This document shows, piece after piece, positions 31,199 to 43,499 of a DNA stretch of 64,000 nt. The number at the start of each line of letters is the position of its first letter. The stretch's first letter is position 1. Both the position numbers and the translations under genes were made by a program. The DNA is from Valencia hispanica (taxonomy: Eukaryota; Chordata; Actinopteri; Cyprinodontiformes; Valenciidae), in the NCBI GenBank assembly GCA_963556495.2, contig OY747712.1:25832235-25896234 (forward strand), written 5' to 3'. The notes beneath the pieces were generated by a model. That model did not search any database and was not told the DNA's origin. It saw nothing but the letters and a program-made list of their open reading frames with translations.

Positions 31199-33616
31199 AT
31201 GTTTACTTACAGAAGAATGGGATGGACCCACCAAAGGGGGCCTCTATGTGGAAACTGGAAGATATTGTGCTCTGTAGCCTTTCTCTTTTTATTAATCTTT
31301 AATCTGATCCTCCTCCTGACCTGTGACTGGCCCTATAACCAAACAAGTTTTTGCAAAATAGATCACAACCGCACGCGCCCTAATGTCTCAATCAGCGCGA
31401 AAAATCGTTCTGTTATAACTCTTATACATCGGGTAAAACGATGGGTGTTGGACCCCCATCTGGGTATTAAAACAGAAGACCTCCTACACGGGTATCATCT
31501 TAATCAGTGGTATAACTATGCGGAAGTTTTGGTTAAACATCAAAATCTCTCTAACTGTTATGTGTGCTCAGTAATGCCTAAAACCGCTTCACAACCTACT
31601 CTGACTCCTGTGCCCCTCTCGTTGAACGAATCCTTATGTGCAGCCAAATTTGCTACCAGAGGAGATGGGAACTATGGTGGTGGCACTTGGGACTATGTCA
31701 CCTTTAATTTCTCCCCAAACCCCTGTTACTACCAAGCACGCGTGTTCAAGCTTATGCGTAACACCCAGCCGTACTTAGGTGTAGTTCACTTAGGAGCAAA
31801 ATTACAGTTTCCAGTGTGTGTCCATAACAATGGGTCCAAGTGGCTGGGACAACTGCGTGAGGTTAGATGTCGGGAATTATATGATCGAGTAGAATGCAGC
31901 GAATATATTAGTGGGAGAGATGGTAGTAATACCACCTCCGTGGTTCCACTGCCGGAAGGAAATTACTCAGTACATCCTTATGATGATGAGGCATTACCCA
32001 GCGACAAGGGGGTGAAAGCAGTGGAAGATCTGTATTGGCTGTGTGGCCATAAAGTATATGTTCATCTCCCTCGTAACTGGGGAGGAGTATGCGCTCCGAT
32101 AGGATTAACTGATCATACTTTTATGATCCCAACAAAACAACAAATCGATTCTGAACAAAATGAAAGTAGAAAAAAACGATCCATAAGCAAAATAGGGGTT
32201 CAGGAGCACGATAGTGTCTGGGGCAGTGATGTCCCAGACGATAAAAAATTATGGACCCATGCACAGAAAGTCATTCATTCTGCGATCCCCTCCATGTCAT
32301 CTGCAGAAATACTCAGATGACTCTGCAATTGTCGGGTGTATCAGAGATGGACAAGAAGCTGAATACAGAGAGCTGGTGGACCGCTTTGTGACATGGTGCA
32401 GAAACAATCGTCTCACCTTGAATGTGAACAAAACAAAGGAGATGATTGTAGATTTCAGAAGAAACAGAGATAAGTCAAACACTGTTTCCATCATGGGAGA
32501 AGAAGTGGAGGTGGTTGAGGAATATAAATACCTCGGAGTTCACCTTGACAACAGAATGGACTGGACGCGCAACAGTGAAGCCGTCTATAAGAAGGGACAG
32601 AGCAGAATGTACTTCTTGAGGAAGCTTAGGTCCTTCAAGGTTTGCAGCAAGATTCTGGAGATCTTCTACAAGTCTGTTGTGGAGAGTGTAATCTCTTCAG
32701 CCGTCACCTGTTGGGGTAGCAGCATAAGAGCCAGGTACTTAAATAGGCTAAACAACCTGATAAAGAAGGCTGGTTCTGTTCTTGGGACAACTGTGGAAAA
32801 TCTGGAGATGATAATGCAAAGAAGGATTCTTCATAAAATCAAAAAAATTATGGACAACCCTGAGCATCCTCTTCATGAGACAGTCAAAGAACAACAGAGT
32901 GTCTTCAGTCGGAGGCTTCTACAGTTTCGCTGCAATACAGACCGCTACAAGAAATCCTTCCTGCCCACAGCCATCATCATCTACAACCACTCCTTAAAGA
33001 ATTAATTATATGAGCTATACCAACACTTAATTTCCCTCTGGGATCAATAAAGTATTTTTGAATTGAATTGAATTGAATAGGAGTAGGAAAACTTATGTTA
33101 CGGGTAGAGACTCAAGCATACAGATTCTCTCTGTTCATGAACGCATCTATTGATGCCTGGGAGTTAAACAATAAAGAACTTAAAGCGATAAGAACTATGG
33201 TGCTCCAGAACAGGATGGTTCTGGACTTTTGGACTGCAGCCCAAGGGGGTGTGTGTGTCGTGCTTAATGAAACATGTTGCACATTCATTCCAGACAGCTC
33301 CGGCACAGGTAATGGGATCGACGCAACCCTAGATCGAATGCGATCCGTGGCAAAAGCCCAAAATTCTGATTTTGTTTCTGCAAACACGCCAGACTGGATG
33401 AATTGGCTTTTCTCAGGAGGTTGGTACTCCTTTCTTTGGAAAATTGCTGGTTTTCTGATGATTTTAGTTATCACATTTTTCATCTTAAGCTGTTGTTTAA
33501 TCCCGTGTTTTAAAATTCTAGTAAAACACGTCATTTCTCAAACCCCGGTCCTTGGAGGTCAGTACATGTTAGTACCAATTATAGAAACGGACGACCAGGC
33601 CCAGATACGGGAGTAG
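31199..33616 (+). pseudogene. env: Retroviral env, split by a LINE
   Basis: Surface part: 31,199 to about 32,287, with a hydrophobic leader (residues 26-43), several N-linked glycosylation sites, WLCGHKVYVHLP and a furin-type site RKKR near residue 325. The LINE at 32,288-33,079 interrupts it shortly after the cleavage site, removing the expected fusion-peptide region from the frame. The transmembrane part resumes at about 33,083 and is open to 33,616: LQNRMVLDFWTAAQGG, then CVVLNETCC (CX6CC) and a membrane anchor (WKIAGFLMILVITFFILSCC). The CX6CC form is typical of gamma-type Env, where surface and transmembrane subunits are covalently linked. Not functional. Confidence 0.9.
32288..33079 (+). 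mobile_element. Rex1-like LINE, 5'-truncated, inside env
   Basis: Begins just before the RT catalytic block YSDDSAIVGCI and stays open to 33,005 with CRNNRLTLNVNKTKE, EYKYLGVHLDN and RKAGSVLG-type RT C-terminal sequence. The tail is aataaagtatttttgaattgaattgaat with repeated gaatt. The reading frame of the visible part is intact, so the insertion is younger than the decay around it. No clear target duplication. I place it with Rex1/CR1-type elements from memory; the clade is not proven. Confidence 0.82.
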
Positions 33617-33665
33617 GAAACAGTACTCTAATTCCATGGGAAATCACCTTTAAGGATTAAAGGTG

Positions 33666-33676
33666 AAAGGGGGAGA
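33666..33676 (+). other. Polypurine tract
   Basis: aaagggggaga lies directly before the TG that opens the 3' LTR. In retroviruses this purine run primes plus-strand DNA synthesis, and it fixes the left end of the LTR at 33,677. Confidence 0.75.
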
Positions 33677-34272
33677 TGATGTAATAATTTTTTTGTTTGT
33701 TATCTTTTATAAGGTTTCAGGATTAAATAATAATGATTTACTTAAGTTTTATAATAATAATTTTATTTATTGCAGGAACTAAGTGTAAAAAGTGGAAGTC
33801 ATAAGTGTTGTGCTCAGTTGCATGAAGAACAGGAAACGCTTAACCGCAGGTGCAGAGTGTCAGCAGCACCGGATGTAGTTGAGACTGACACAAGGCAGGC
33901 AGCAGCTGATTAAGAGACAGACTCATGAGGAGAGCAAATTCAGCATAGCAACAGAGAGCAAAAATTAGAATGTGTTGCAATCAACCTATCACAAATGTAT
34001 AAGTATTTTCCAAAGTAGTTTTGTGAGCAAACGGGAGGGACCGCCCCTTCCTTTGCAGGTTTTATAATGCTGTGTTGCTTCAATTAAAAAGGGCAGAGGC
34101 GCAAAATAATCTCCGGAGATTGTGCTGGTAATTATTGCTACACATCTCCCCAGGCCTGTTTAACTTAACTTCTGAGTGACTGTGTTTTCTTTCTTTCAGA
34201 TTGACAGATAAAAAAGAACCGGTAGAGAGAAAGGAGTAGACAGACTAGAGAATTATTACTAATTTCTCAACA
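33677..34272 (+). repeat. 3' LTR, complete
   Basis: 596 bp from TGATGTAATAA to TTTCTCAACA. The final 404 bp match the 5' LTR. The polyadenylation signal present in the 5' copy is altered here to caattaaaaagg. Several small changes cluster near gggagggaccgccccttcc. The following ttat could be one half of the target duplication, but the other half was lost. Confidence 0.88.
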
Positions 34273-37200
34273 TTATATAAAATAAATTATCGGACACAAA
34301 TAAAATTATTTTTCAGTGTATTAAAATTCATATTGCTTGGTAACAATAGCACTCAGAGATATTAACACAGTTCTGGGATAAGTTTTAGAGTGTTTGCTTG
34401 CCAAAGAGCCCCCAGCCATGTCTCTACTCAAAATGGTTCAAGAATAGCTTTAAGTAAATTTTGGGTATGCGTTTTTAAAAAATGTAGGGCGGAAATTGCA
34501 GGAATTTTAATTAAAGAGAAATCTGTTCTTTCTTTTTGTTTTACTCCTTGGAACTTTGCAGAAGGATTACTCACTCACCATTGTGGTTTGTCAATAAGTT
34601 GCCACATATTCAGTTGAGAGATTTCCATTCAAATTGTTTTTTGGTCTAGAAAACAATCCGTTTTCAGCCACAAATAATTCTTCAACATGATGCAGTGACA
34701 CACATAATCATCTACACAAAGGCTCCTTTTCTGTCAGACGTGTCTCTTTCACTTGGAAAAATAATGAAAAGACTTAATGAGAATAACTTATGTTCAAACA
34801 TTCATAATTACTTTGGTTTTTCTGGCTTTAAAATATGATGATGTCAGCCCTTTAACCTCCAGTGAAGCAGTATAGAGCTGTTTTCTTAAAAGAGAGTGTT
34901 CAAATGTTCAAAAAAATTGTCATCTAGCTCTCATTCAGCTTATTTCTTCTTTTTAATGTTAACCAAGAGCTTCTTAAAGAAAAACTCTTCAAATATTAAT
35001 AATAAAAATACCATGAAGAATAAAAGACTTTTGGGGATAATGTAATTTCAAAGAATCCATCTTTTCACAAGCATTGGCATTGACAACAAGTACTTCTAAA
35101 TGTGATAAGGTAAAAAATGTCCAAGTATACTCAGAACATTAAGAAATCCAACAATGAATGAAACGCCTTCAGAAATTGGTAACATGTTCAAGGTTGCACA
35201 ATCATGAACAAAATTTATTTTAATAACTGAAAATTCCAAGCATGTCATTGTCTAGATGTATGGTAATTAAAATCAAAGAACTTGCACTTAAAACAGTCTG
35301 ACCTTGGTGAATGAAATTGGGACAGATTAGGGAGATAATATAGGGACTTTGCAAATCCACAACCCTACCAGATGACCAGAGTACTCTGTTGTACAGTTTG
35401 GACAAATGCTATTTCAAGTTGTGGAGGGGAATGTGGTGTCATTGCAGGACTTCAAAGTTCTTGTGTGCCAGCAGCTCCTAGTTCATACTAACCTGCTTTC
35501 TGATTACTGTTGATTTTAGTGTTTTCACAGCCAATTTACCATGAACAGTGTAATCAAGCAGCTAGCGCAAGACTCATCACTGACTGTATTTTTGCATGCC
35601 AATGAGAATGATGTAATGTTCTATTCAGCTCTGTGCACATGCTTTCTGTTGATGGACATGTTGACTCTTGAAGCTAGGCTTTGAACTTCAGCGTGAGAAA
35701 GATGTCCATGCTAATAAAGTTATAATGAAGAAAACAAAAAACAAATTCAATCTGATAGAAATCTGCAGATTAACATGCTACATGTATACTTAGACTTCTG
35801 TCATATGTTTAGAGTTTAATCTTGTTACCTGCATTTCTAATAAGTTCGAGTGATTTATCTGTAATAACCATTTTAGTTCTGTAGCATCTGTCTGAACAAG
35901 TCTCTTTGTTCTTCTTCAGAGCTGAGGCATTATGCTATCTAGTTTCACAGTTTCTAACACAGGTACAGTAAGTAGTAAAGGATCCAGATTTAGCCTTCTA
36001 TTCCAAGAAGAAAACCCTTAGTAGAGCACTGAGTTTGAAAAATAAAATAAAAAAATAAAAAACCCAGTGAGCTACTTATGTTATAGATCTGGTTGCATTC
36101 ATCTAAATCAATCACCATAACGCAATAGGTTCTAATTGCTTCTCTTCTTTCCTGTTCTAATAAAAGCGCAATACCTGCTATCCTTTTAGTATGATTTTAT
36201 CTTTTGTGCAGAGTCGTCCTTTTTTGCCTAAATGTTAAATACAAAATGCAACCTTTTTTTAAAAAGATTTAACACTACTTTAAATGTTGTTGTTTAGTAG
36301 AGGTGGGGGACTTTTATTTCCAGAAAGTGCGTTGTTTGACTGAATGCACCTTAGAAAAATTGGTAAGTACATTTTTCATGTGAGCTGAGAAACAATATTC
36401 TTTTATTTCGTTACTTTCATCTGAGTCACACTGTCAGTTGTGCGACAGCATCTGCATTTTAATTTAGAAATCTTTCGTTAGAACTTACTCACTGTCATTC
36501 ACTGACAGTTTGACACCCAAAGAAGCTTTGTTTTTCTCATCAAAAAGTCATTTTCTACAATCGGCCTGTTGTTTTTGTTTCCATTACTAGAACGGCTTTG
36601 ATGATAATCTAGCTCTAAATTTAGTCTTCAGAGTGGTTTTTGAAAAGGACCACAGACAGTATACTGCAAAAAGCAATGAAAGTTTATCATATCATTTATA
36701 CCCAATGAATGCTAAACTGTTCATTGTGCATATAACTTTGTGCTGTTGTTGTATTAACTCCAGAGGGGTATTTGTTTAGCAAGATACATAAAGTTAATCT
36801 TTATACTGAGAAATAATAATTCTCAATATCCAGCAGAGCATGATAATTCCCAGTGTGGAGCGGATTTGTAATTCTACTTTTTTGGTTTCATATGTATGTT
36901 GAAGAAATTAAGCAAATAATTTCCTGTAAACCAAAAATTATTTTTGGTGTCCAAATTGTACAGTATATTTTAAGTAAAATTCAAGAATAACTTTTTTCTC
37001 TACATTTATTTTTAATACTTTTTTATCTATATTGTTGTGTGCTTTATCCCTTTTAGTATTCACTTTTTTCCACCAGCGCAGTATGTTTTATATCCATGGT
37101 ATTCATTTTAAGTAATTAATGAGGCTTCAAGAAATGTAGGAAAATATGTATTATATACAATATATGCAGTTATTGTCAGAATTTCCACTTGTCCCATTCT

Positions 37201-37659
37201 TAAGATGCATTTGCAGTCTTACAAATCATACATTTTGAAGTTTGGGCCATGAATAAACATCTTATTACCTTAAACTCTCTTGGCCATAAGTCTCCTACTT
37301 TCTTCGTATTCAACAAATGCAAATCTATGAATATGATAATGTGTGGCCGCCCATTTCTCAGCCTAGCAGGAGATGACGCCAGGCGCCATAGCTTGATCAG
37401 CTTTAATATTGGGCTAATTCAACCACATATCTTTGAACTTTTAAGAAGAGGAAGTTAAATTATACCCACCAAGCAAGTGGAAGCAGCAGAATAGTAAGTT
37501 TATTTCGGTCAGATTCAACAATATTAGAATTGTTTCACTCACCTTAATGGCCTCTTTCACACTAGTTTAAGACATCTCTATGGCCTCACAGACTACCTTG
37601 AATGCCATAAACATGAAAAACCTAAATTCACTGTGGGGATCTTATAAGGAATGCAAATC
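34273..37659. other. AT-rich stretch, nothing recognised
   Basis: No convincing gene, RNA or element. Only short chance reading frames, homopolymers and an aaaataaaataaaaaaataaaaaa run near 36,039. Composition fits intergenic or intronic fish DNA. Confidence 0.6.
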
Positions 37660-38523
37660 TGCTCAAAAATATATAAATAAATAAAACATTATGAAATAAA
37701 TATCTACATAAATAAATAATAGAGAAATATACATTGTGACGATGAAATTCTGAAATAATTGCATGCATATAAAATTATAAGCTCATTAGTATGAAATATT
37801 TTTCATTTTTGTTTAAAATTGTATTTATTAATATTCTCCTACAAGTTGTGCTGGATGACACAGAAAACATAGCAGCAATAACTCTGATGGTTATGTCGGA
37901 CAACTCTAGGATTTTCAGTACTGGACCTGGGATAATTTCAAAAATATCATCCAAATGACTCAAAATGGCATCCTCTGATACATTATTCCTCCAAATTTGA
38001 TCTGCTAGAGTAACCAGAGATGAAGGACGTCCATGCAACTGCCTTGACCTAGCATATTGTTGCTAGCTGTACAAGCTGCTCACAGTAGTGAGACCAACTA
38101 TCCAGGAAGATCGATGCCAATGAGCATGCAAGTTCAACCCACTGACCCTGATCGGCAGATGAAATAGTCCCGCTGAAAAGTGTCATTGTGAAATAAATAA
38201 GCCACTGGGTAAAACACCATTATGAAATAAAAACTGGCTTTGGGAAAACGAAGTATTTCAATAAAACCAGACGAAATTAAATTTAAAAAATTGCTAAAAA
38301 TAATATTATTAGGAGAAAAATACAGTAAAATAATGTTTTATATTAATTAATACATTTTAAAGGACAGTGAAAATTATTTCATACTAATGAGCTCAGAATT
38401 TATATATGTATTCAGGTTTTTTTAAATAATTTTATTGTCACATGACATATTTGTCTATTATTTATTCACGTAGATTTTTATTTCATAATGTTTTATGTAT
38501 TCATTTAATTTTGAGCATTTTGG
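37660..38523. mobile_element. Element with about 150-bp terminal inverted repeats
   Basis: Left arm from tgctcaaaaatatataaata to about 37,808 matches the reversed right arm (38,371-38,523) over some 150 bp, about 80% by eye; shared landmarks are ataaaacattatgaaataaa near the tips and gagctcattagtatgaaat at the inner edges. The unique middle of about 560 bp has a minus-strand frame of 87 residues (38,038-37,775, MHGRPSSLVTLADQIWRN) with no recognised domain. It could be a non-autonomous DNA transposon or a folded-back duplication. Confidence 0.65.
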
Positions 38524-39072
38524 GGTCCATATATTTAGCCTTTTTCACCAATCAGTTTTATAATACCCATGAAAGAAAAGAAAAAAAACACCTCTGAGCT
38601 GCTTCTGGCTGTATATAGATCACCAAACAAGCTGATGTTCTGCACACTTGGGCTTTCAGAAAACAGGTAGACCCCAGGATGAATAACAACAGTGCCACCG
38701 AAAGCATCATAATAGATTGTTTGCAGTGCTGACAATTAAGTATGGGTGTGATGAGGCTGTAGCCTTAGTATGGTGTCATACATCAAGTTATCTGATGACC
38801 ATTCCATGCTGTTGCATGGGGCATGGATGAGCCTTATTGCTGCTATCAAGCTCCTCAATTCAGCACCCAGGACCCAAAAGATCCTGCAAAGACATTCTTG
38901 AATGTTCTTTAACATTTTTAATGTTGTGGTGTGGTCTCAGTCTGGTGTGAGGAGAGTAGGTTGTACTACTTATCATGTACTTGCTTCAGGCCTACTTTGT
39001 CTATTGGTGTTATGCAGCCTTTTCAGATAAACCCAACAGGTTTCTGCAACTAAGGATAGAACAAAACATGAA

Positions 39073-39078
<6 letters not shown>

Positions 39079-39148
<70 letters not shown>
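39079..39148. repeat. AT microsatellite
   Basis: Seventy bases of uninterrupted AT. It produces false Ile-Tyr frames on both strands. Flanks 38,525-39,078 and 39,149-40,559 show no gene. Confidence 0.97.
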
Positions 39149-39150
<2 letters not shown>

Positions 39151-40559
39151 TTTGTCTTTGATCCTTTTCCCCTAAAACCTTTAACATTTTTTACTGAGAC
39201 TGAAAACTTCAACTGAAAGTGAAGTGGCACTACAGCAATTCAGTGTGACAGCACTGAAAATACCCAGCATTATAGTCTATAGTGTACAGTAGACTGAATT
39301 TTCTCACACATGACAGTGAGTAAGAGCCTTTTATGAGATGTGGAGGTATAATGATGTGATGCCGAGTCCTATTAAGGTGACATACACAACCAGTGCTGTT
39401 CGAGCATTGTCTATTCTCTTTCCATGCACAAGGTAGCACATTTTGTTAGTACACAAACAGCAAAGTTAACAGGTTTGGCTCAGAATAGCATGATGAAAAG
39501 GTGTTCTCCTGGCATACTGACCCTAGTTAAAGCCACTGAAGATAGGAAGACTTTGAAGGCAGTGCAAGATAGTAAGAGGGATATGTCCGTTAATTTACTA
39601 TGTCATTGAGGCTGTATTTTGTCTTCTGTTGTACTTGAGTGCAACTTGTTTTTCAGGAAAGAACTTTCATAAAAAGATGCATTTTTATTTACCTGCCTAG
39701 AACAACTATCTGTTAGTTTTAGCTTCCTTTTTGGGATATTCATCAAAGCAGAGCAGTCATGAATGTTAGAGTGGGAAAAAATGTTTTCCATTAGAACTCA
39801 ATGCGGATGCACTGTTACAGGTTCTTTGAGTACATGCATATATTAAAATAAAAATTGCAATTACGTTGCAAATCTCATTATACGTGTGCAGGTATATTCC
39901 CCAGTTGAGTCAAAACGTCAGTAAGGTTTATTAAGAAAAACCCTGCAATCAAGAGCATTAATCTACACCAGGAAATTAATCTCACTAATGATGTGTGGCA
40001 ACAATACCACACTTTTCTGTATAGGCACCCCATAGGCTGTGAATTCAAAAGTCTACTTTTTTGAATGACAGCAATCAGAGTCGCCTCACAGTGTTCATTA
40101 AAACTCTGAAGGCCATGACCCACCACACTGTAGCTGCAGCAACAAACAACTATGCAGCTGTTTTAGAATACTTGTGCAGCATGTAAATACACCTCCATAT
40201 CTCTACCATTAGTTTGACTTGCAGTTACTCATCTTAACTCTTGTCAGAACTTTTAGGTACACCGCAGTACCATTATATTGTGCGCCTTATGAGATCCTAC
40301 TTGAAACATTCCAATTAGAAATGTACACTTAGAGGAATTAAATATTTATTCAATGATAACATTTAAAATAATTTATGTTATAAGAGTCATATGAACAGGA
40401 ACATTAGTCATCATCAGCTAGCACAGTTGCTGCAAACATGGTAAAGCAGTTCACAAATAGAAATCCTTATAAATTTTCTCAAGTCTTCTCTTGCCTTAAG
40501 ACATTTTGGTAGCAAAAGAGAGCTTCATATAGGAAGGAAAGGAAATATCAAGAATGTGA

Positions 40560-41040
40560 TTCTGGACCGGTTGGTCCAGACTTCTTAAAGAAGGGCGGCA
40601 ATCTTCCGAGCGATCGCTGGGTCTCGAGCTTCCACTGGGCCCATCTTTAGGGCCGAATCATTCTGTCAGGTGGTGTGCGGTGGAATGCATGGACCCAATC
40701 GCAGAAGCAGGTAAAGTGCAAAAGGCTGATTATTAAAGTGCTGCTGGTGGAATGATGATGATGATGATGGTGATGACAGGGACGGAGAGACAGGAAATCG
40801 AGCAGGAAGGAGACGGCAGGGAGATACACCATGGAGAGGTTGACAGTAGTCAATATGACGTTGTCAATGATCCGGCTCTGAGTGAGGGGAAGTGACGGGT
40901 TATAGAGGCAAGAGGTAAGGAGGATCAGGTGTGGATGATTGGAGACACAGGTGATGATGATGAGGAGGAGAGGGAGTGAACTGGGCAGCATGACGTACAT
41001 TGTGTTTCTTAGCACAGGCCCCGCTTTTGAGAATAGTCAT
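40560..41040. other. GC-richer segment, possible LTR or MITE, with ATG repeats
   Basis: Composition changes sharply at accggttggtccagacttct. Inside are a gatgatgatgatgatg run (about 40,754-40,772) and purine-rich text such as gacggagagacaggaaatcg. This looks like a retroelement terminal region, but neither end nor target duplication is clear. The antisense His-rich frame is a by-product. Confidence 0.3.
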
Positions 41041-41085
41041 AAATTGTCAGTGAGGTTAAAGCTTTGCGAAAACTATTCTAAAAGT

Positions 41086-41499
41086 TTAAAGGGAGCATAA
41101 TATGCAAATGTCACTCTGTTTATCCTTTTGTGTATTGTATTTGGGTCTCTGTTGCCTCTATATACACTCAAAACATGAATAGAAACCATCCATCCATTTA
41201 TTTTTTGCAATTTCTTGTCAGAAATCATGTGCTTCAACATGCCATTTGAAAAGTGCCTTATTGTGACTTCACAATAAACAGAATTTACATATAACCACCC
41301 CTCACCTGTCAAATTTGCATAAAATGAAAGAGCCATCCCAACAGCTCCTTGTGAAAGAGACTGAAATTGTCAAGAATTAAGCTGGTGAGATATTTTTATG
41401 TGAGAGTGATTTTAAGCAAAAAACATCATTAACATGTTTTGTAGAGACCATACACCTATTATAACTTGTTTAAAAAGATGCACAAAACATCCCCTTTAA
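41086..41499. mobile_element. MITE bordered by TTAA
   Basis: TTAA then AAGGGAGCATAATATGC at the left; ACAAAACATCCCCTT then TTAA at the right. TTAA on both sides suggests piggyBac-type insertion. 406 bp between the borders, no coding sequence. Confidence 0.5.
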
Positions 41500-41514
41500 T
41501 GTTACCCTATTTAA

Positions 41515-41960
41515 TTCAGTTCAATACCAGTTTAGATGTGTGTTCAAGATTATTGTCCTGTTGCAACACCCAGTTGTGTCTAGGTTTCAACCACCTAGCA
41601 ACTGATTTGAAGTGATTTTAAAGAATTATGAGGCAGTTCCCCTTCTTCGTTGTTCTTTGCACTTTGTAGAAGTTAAACACTCCATCAGCAAAATAGTACT
41701 TTCACCATGCTTTTCAGTTTGTTCAGTGTTCCTATATGTTTGAAAGCCTAAGCTTGACACTTTCGAACATGCTTATAGTCATTATGTCTGACCATAAACC
41801 TTTTCTAGAGAATTCTTGTTTGGTTGTCCATGAAGCATGAAGCATGATGCAAATTGTTTGAGTTTATATGATCCCATGTTCTAGTTTTGAAAATCATCAA
41901 AATTGTACTTTGGGTAATCATTCCACCCATAAGTAACAGATCAAATAAACCATTAAAGTC
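41515..41960 (-). mobile_element. Tc1-like transposase relic
   Basis: attattgtcctgttgcaaca cccagttgtgtctaggtttc and ctttcaccatgcttttcag are remnants of an antisense Tc1 transposase repeat common in fish. A second piece of the same family is at 61,690-61,960. Confidence 0.5.
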
Positions 41961-41997
41961 CACATTATTATAACATTTGTGCCCATGGTTAATGTAT

Positions 41998-42730
41998 TTA
42001 AAGGTCTTATATTATGCTATTTTACACCTACACCTAGGCCTATATATAATAACATTTTACCGTTCGCACTATGGAGACATCATTTTTCTGAAATATGAGT
42101 TATTTTCGTGAGACAATTTTTCAACCCAAAAATAAGATGCTTGGTTTACTGAAATCCCGCCTCCACCCGTGTGAGTCCCACCCAATTCATCACATAACCC
42201 TAGATCCGCAGCAAAGCACCATGAAAAGCATCAAAAAACATTTTGACTACACATATAAATTGTAGCAGGAATAATTAGCTGCAATAACCTACTTCACACT
42301 GATTAGCTTACAGTAACAAAGGTATAGCTTTACATCACTTTAAACAAAACATTTCGTGTACCACTTGCAACCCAAACTGCATTTTCATATTCTAGGCATT
42401 CTCATAAGTGCAGACCAGATAAGAAAGAAATCACTTTTTCACAGATGTGGAGCTCGCTGCTAACAACTTGGAGAGAGTGGGCGTGAGTTTTCACAGTACA
42501 AGGGGGGAGAGTGCAAGTTAGGTTTTCCTTGATGAGAAGGAGCGGGGCAGAATGACGTAAATATGCCCCATCAAGACGTTTGGAGGAGCAGGACGGTTCA
42601 GTAGCAGATCTGCAGCTCAGAGAGCAGGATTCATGTATGAAGCCAAAAACCGCTTTGGGATGTTTTTAAAGAGGAAATAATATAACATGGTCAAAATATC
42701 AGCACAGTACACTTGATATAGGCCCTTTAA
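41998..42730. mobile_element. MITE bordered by TTAA (second family)
   Basis: TTAAAGGTCTTATATTATGC at the left pairs with reversed TTAAAGGGCCTATATCAAGT at the right. About 730 bp, non-coding, with a GC-richer middle (cccgcctccacccgtgtgag). From 42,731 to 43,500 a 108-residue frame (42,945-43,271) is Cys-rich and preceded by ttaattttag, but nothing identifies it. Confidence 0.52.
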
Positions 42731-43499
42731 AACTTGGGCTAGAATTGTAGGTATTGGAAACTGTAGATGAAGCAATTGTATATTACTCTTATAAAAGAAT
42801 ACTTAACATAAGAAACCATCTTACACTGTAATATTTACAAAAATACTCTTTGTTATAAGTCCACAGCCAAAAATCAGTCACTCAAACTTGCAAAAAAAGC
42901 ACACAAAATAATTGGGACTTTTTGGTAATATTTGATGTCATGTTGTGGCTTTAATTTTAGCTGAAAATGGTAGTTCTTTTGGAAGGATGCAGGCCTGCCA
43001 CTGCTCCACACGCCTCCACCTTGTTAACGAACACTGGCTTTGTTGTGCTGTTTGTGAAGTTGCGGTGACACACTGTTGTTTCTTGGAGAGAGGTGATTCT
43101 TCGTTTCTTCTAAAAACAACAGAAACAAAAGAAACAAAGAAAACTAACTGTGTAAATTGCTGCCCGCTCCAGATCCTTTCATGCAGGAGAACTATACATA
43201 AAGATACAGCACTGCAATGCTGTCATTTTTGCAGGCTTAATTTGAACGCCTATACATCTGGACATACCTGACAATAAGAGTAACAGAGAAAAACACTCAC
43301 ATACCACATGCCATGCTCCCAGCTTTCTTGGAAAGAAACATATGTCGAACATTACAACCCAACACCAGATTATAAGGTATTTGTGACACTGGGGTTTACA
43401 TTTATTTAAACATACACACATTAATATAAAACATTATTTTTAGAATGGGAATTCAGGAAAATGAAATAATTATAAGATGAGAAAAGCTACAGGTTAGGG

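Larger units (their letters stand above)
20769..34272 (+). mobile_element. Endogenous retrovirus, class I (gamma-like), defective
   Basis: LTR pair, gag, pro-pol and env occur in order on the plus strand. Pol has the YVDD motif and a GPY-type integrase C-terminus; Env has a furin-type site, an LQNR immunosuppressive-type segment and CX6CC, which together point to the gammaretrovirus-like class. Two LINEs have entered it (27,905-30,985 minus strand; 32,288-33,079 plus strand). Comparable LTR parts differ at roughly 15 of 404 positions by eye, so insertion is not very recent. Every gene is broken, so the copy cannot make virus. Confidence 0.95.

Noticed and set aside
33112..33534. 140-residue minus-strand frame
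   Set aside because: Shadow of the env transmembrane region on the plus strand.
38973..39230. Ile-Tyr repeat proteins on both strands
   Set aside because: Products of the AT microsatellite; same at 58,237-58,559.
40647..41015. 122-residue frame with a His run
   Set aside because: Arises from the ATG/ATC repeat on the opposite strand; no domain.
42945..43271. 108-residue Cys-rich frame preceded by ttaattttag
   Set aside because: No recognisable domain; the frame starts inside AT-rich DNA next to a MITE, so chance is likely.
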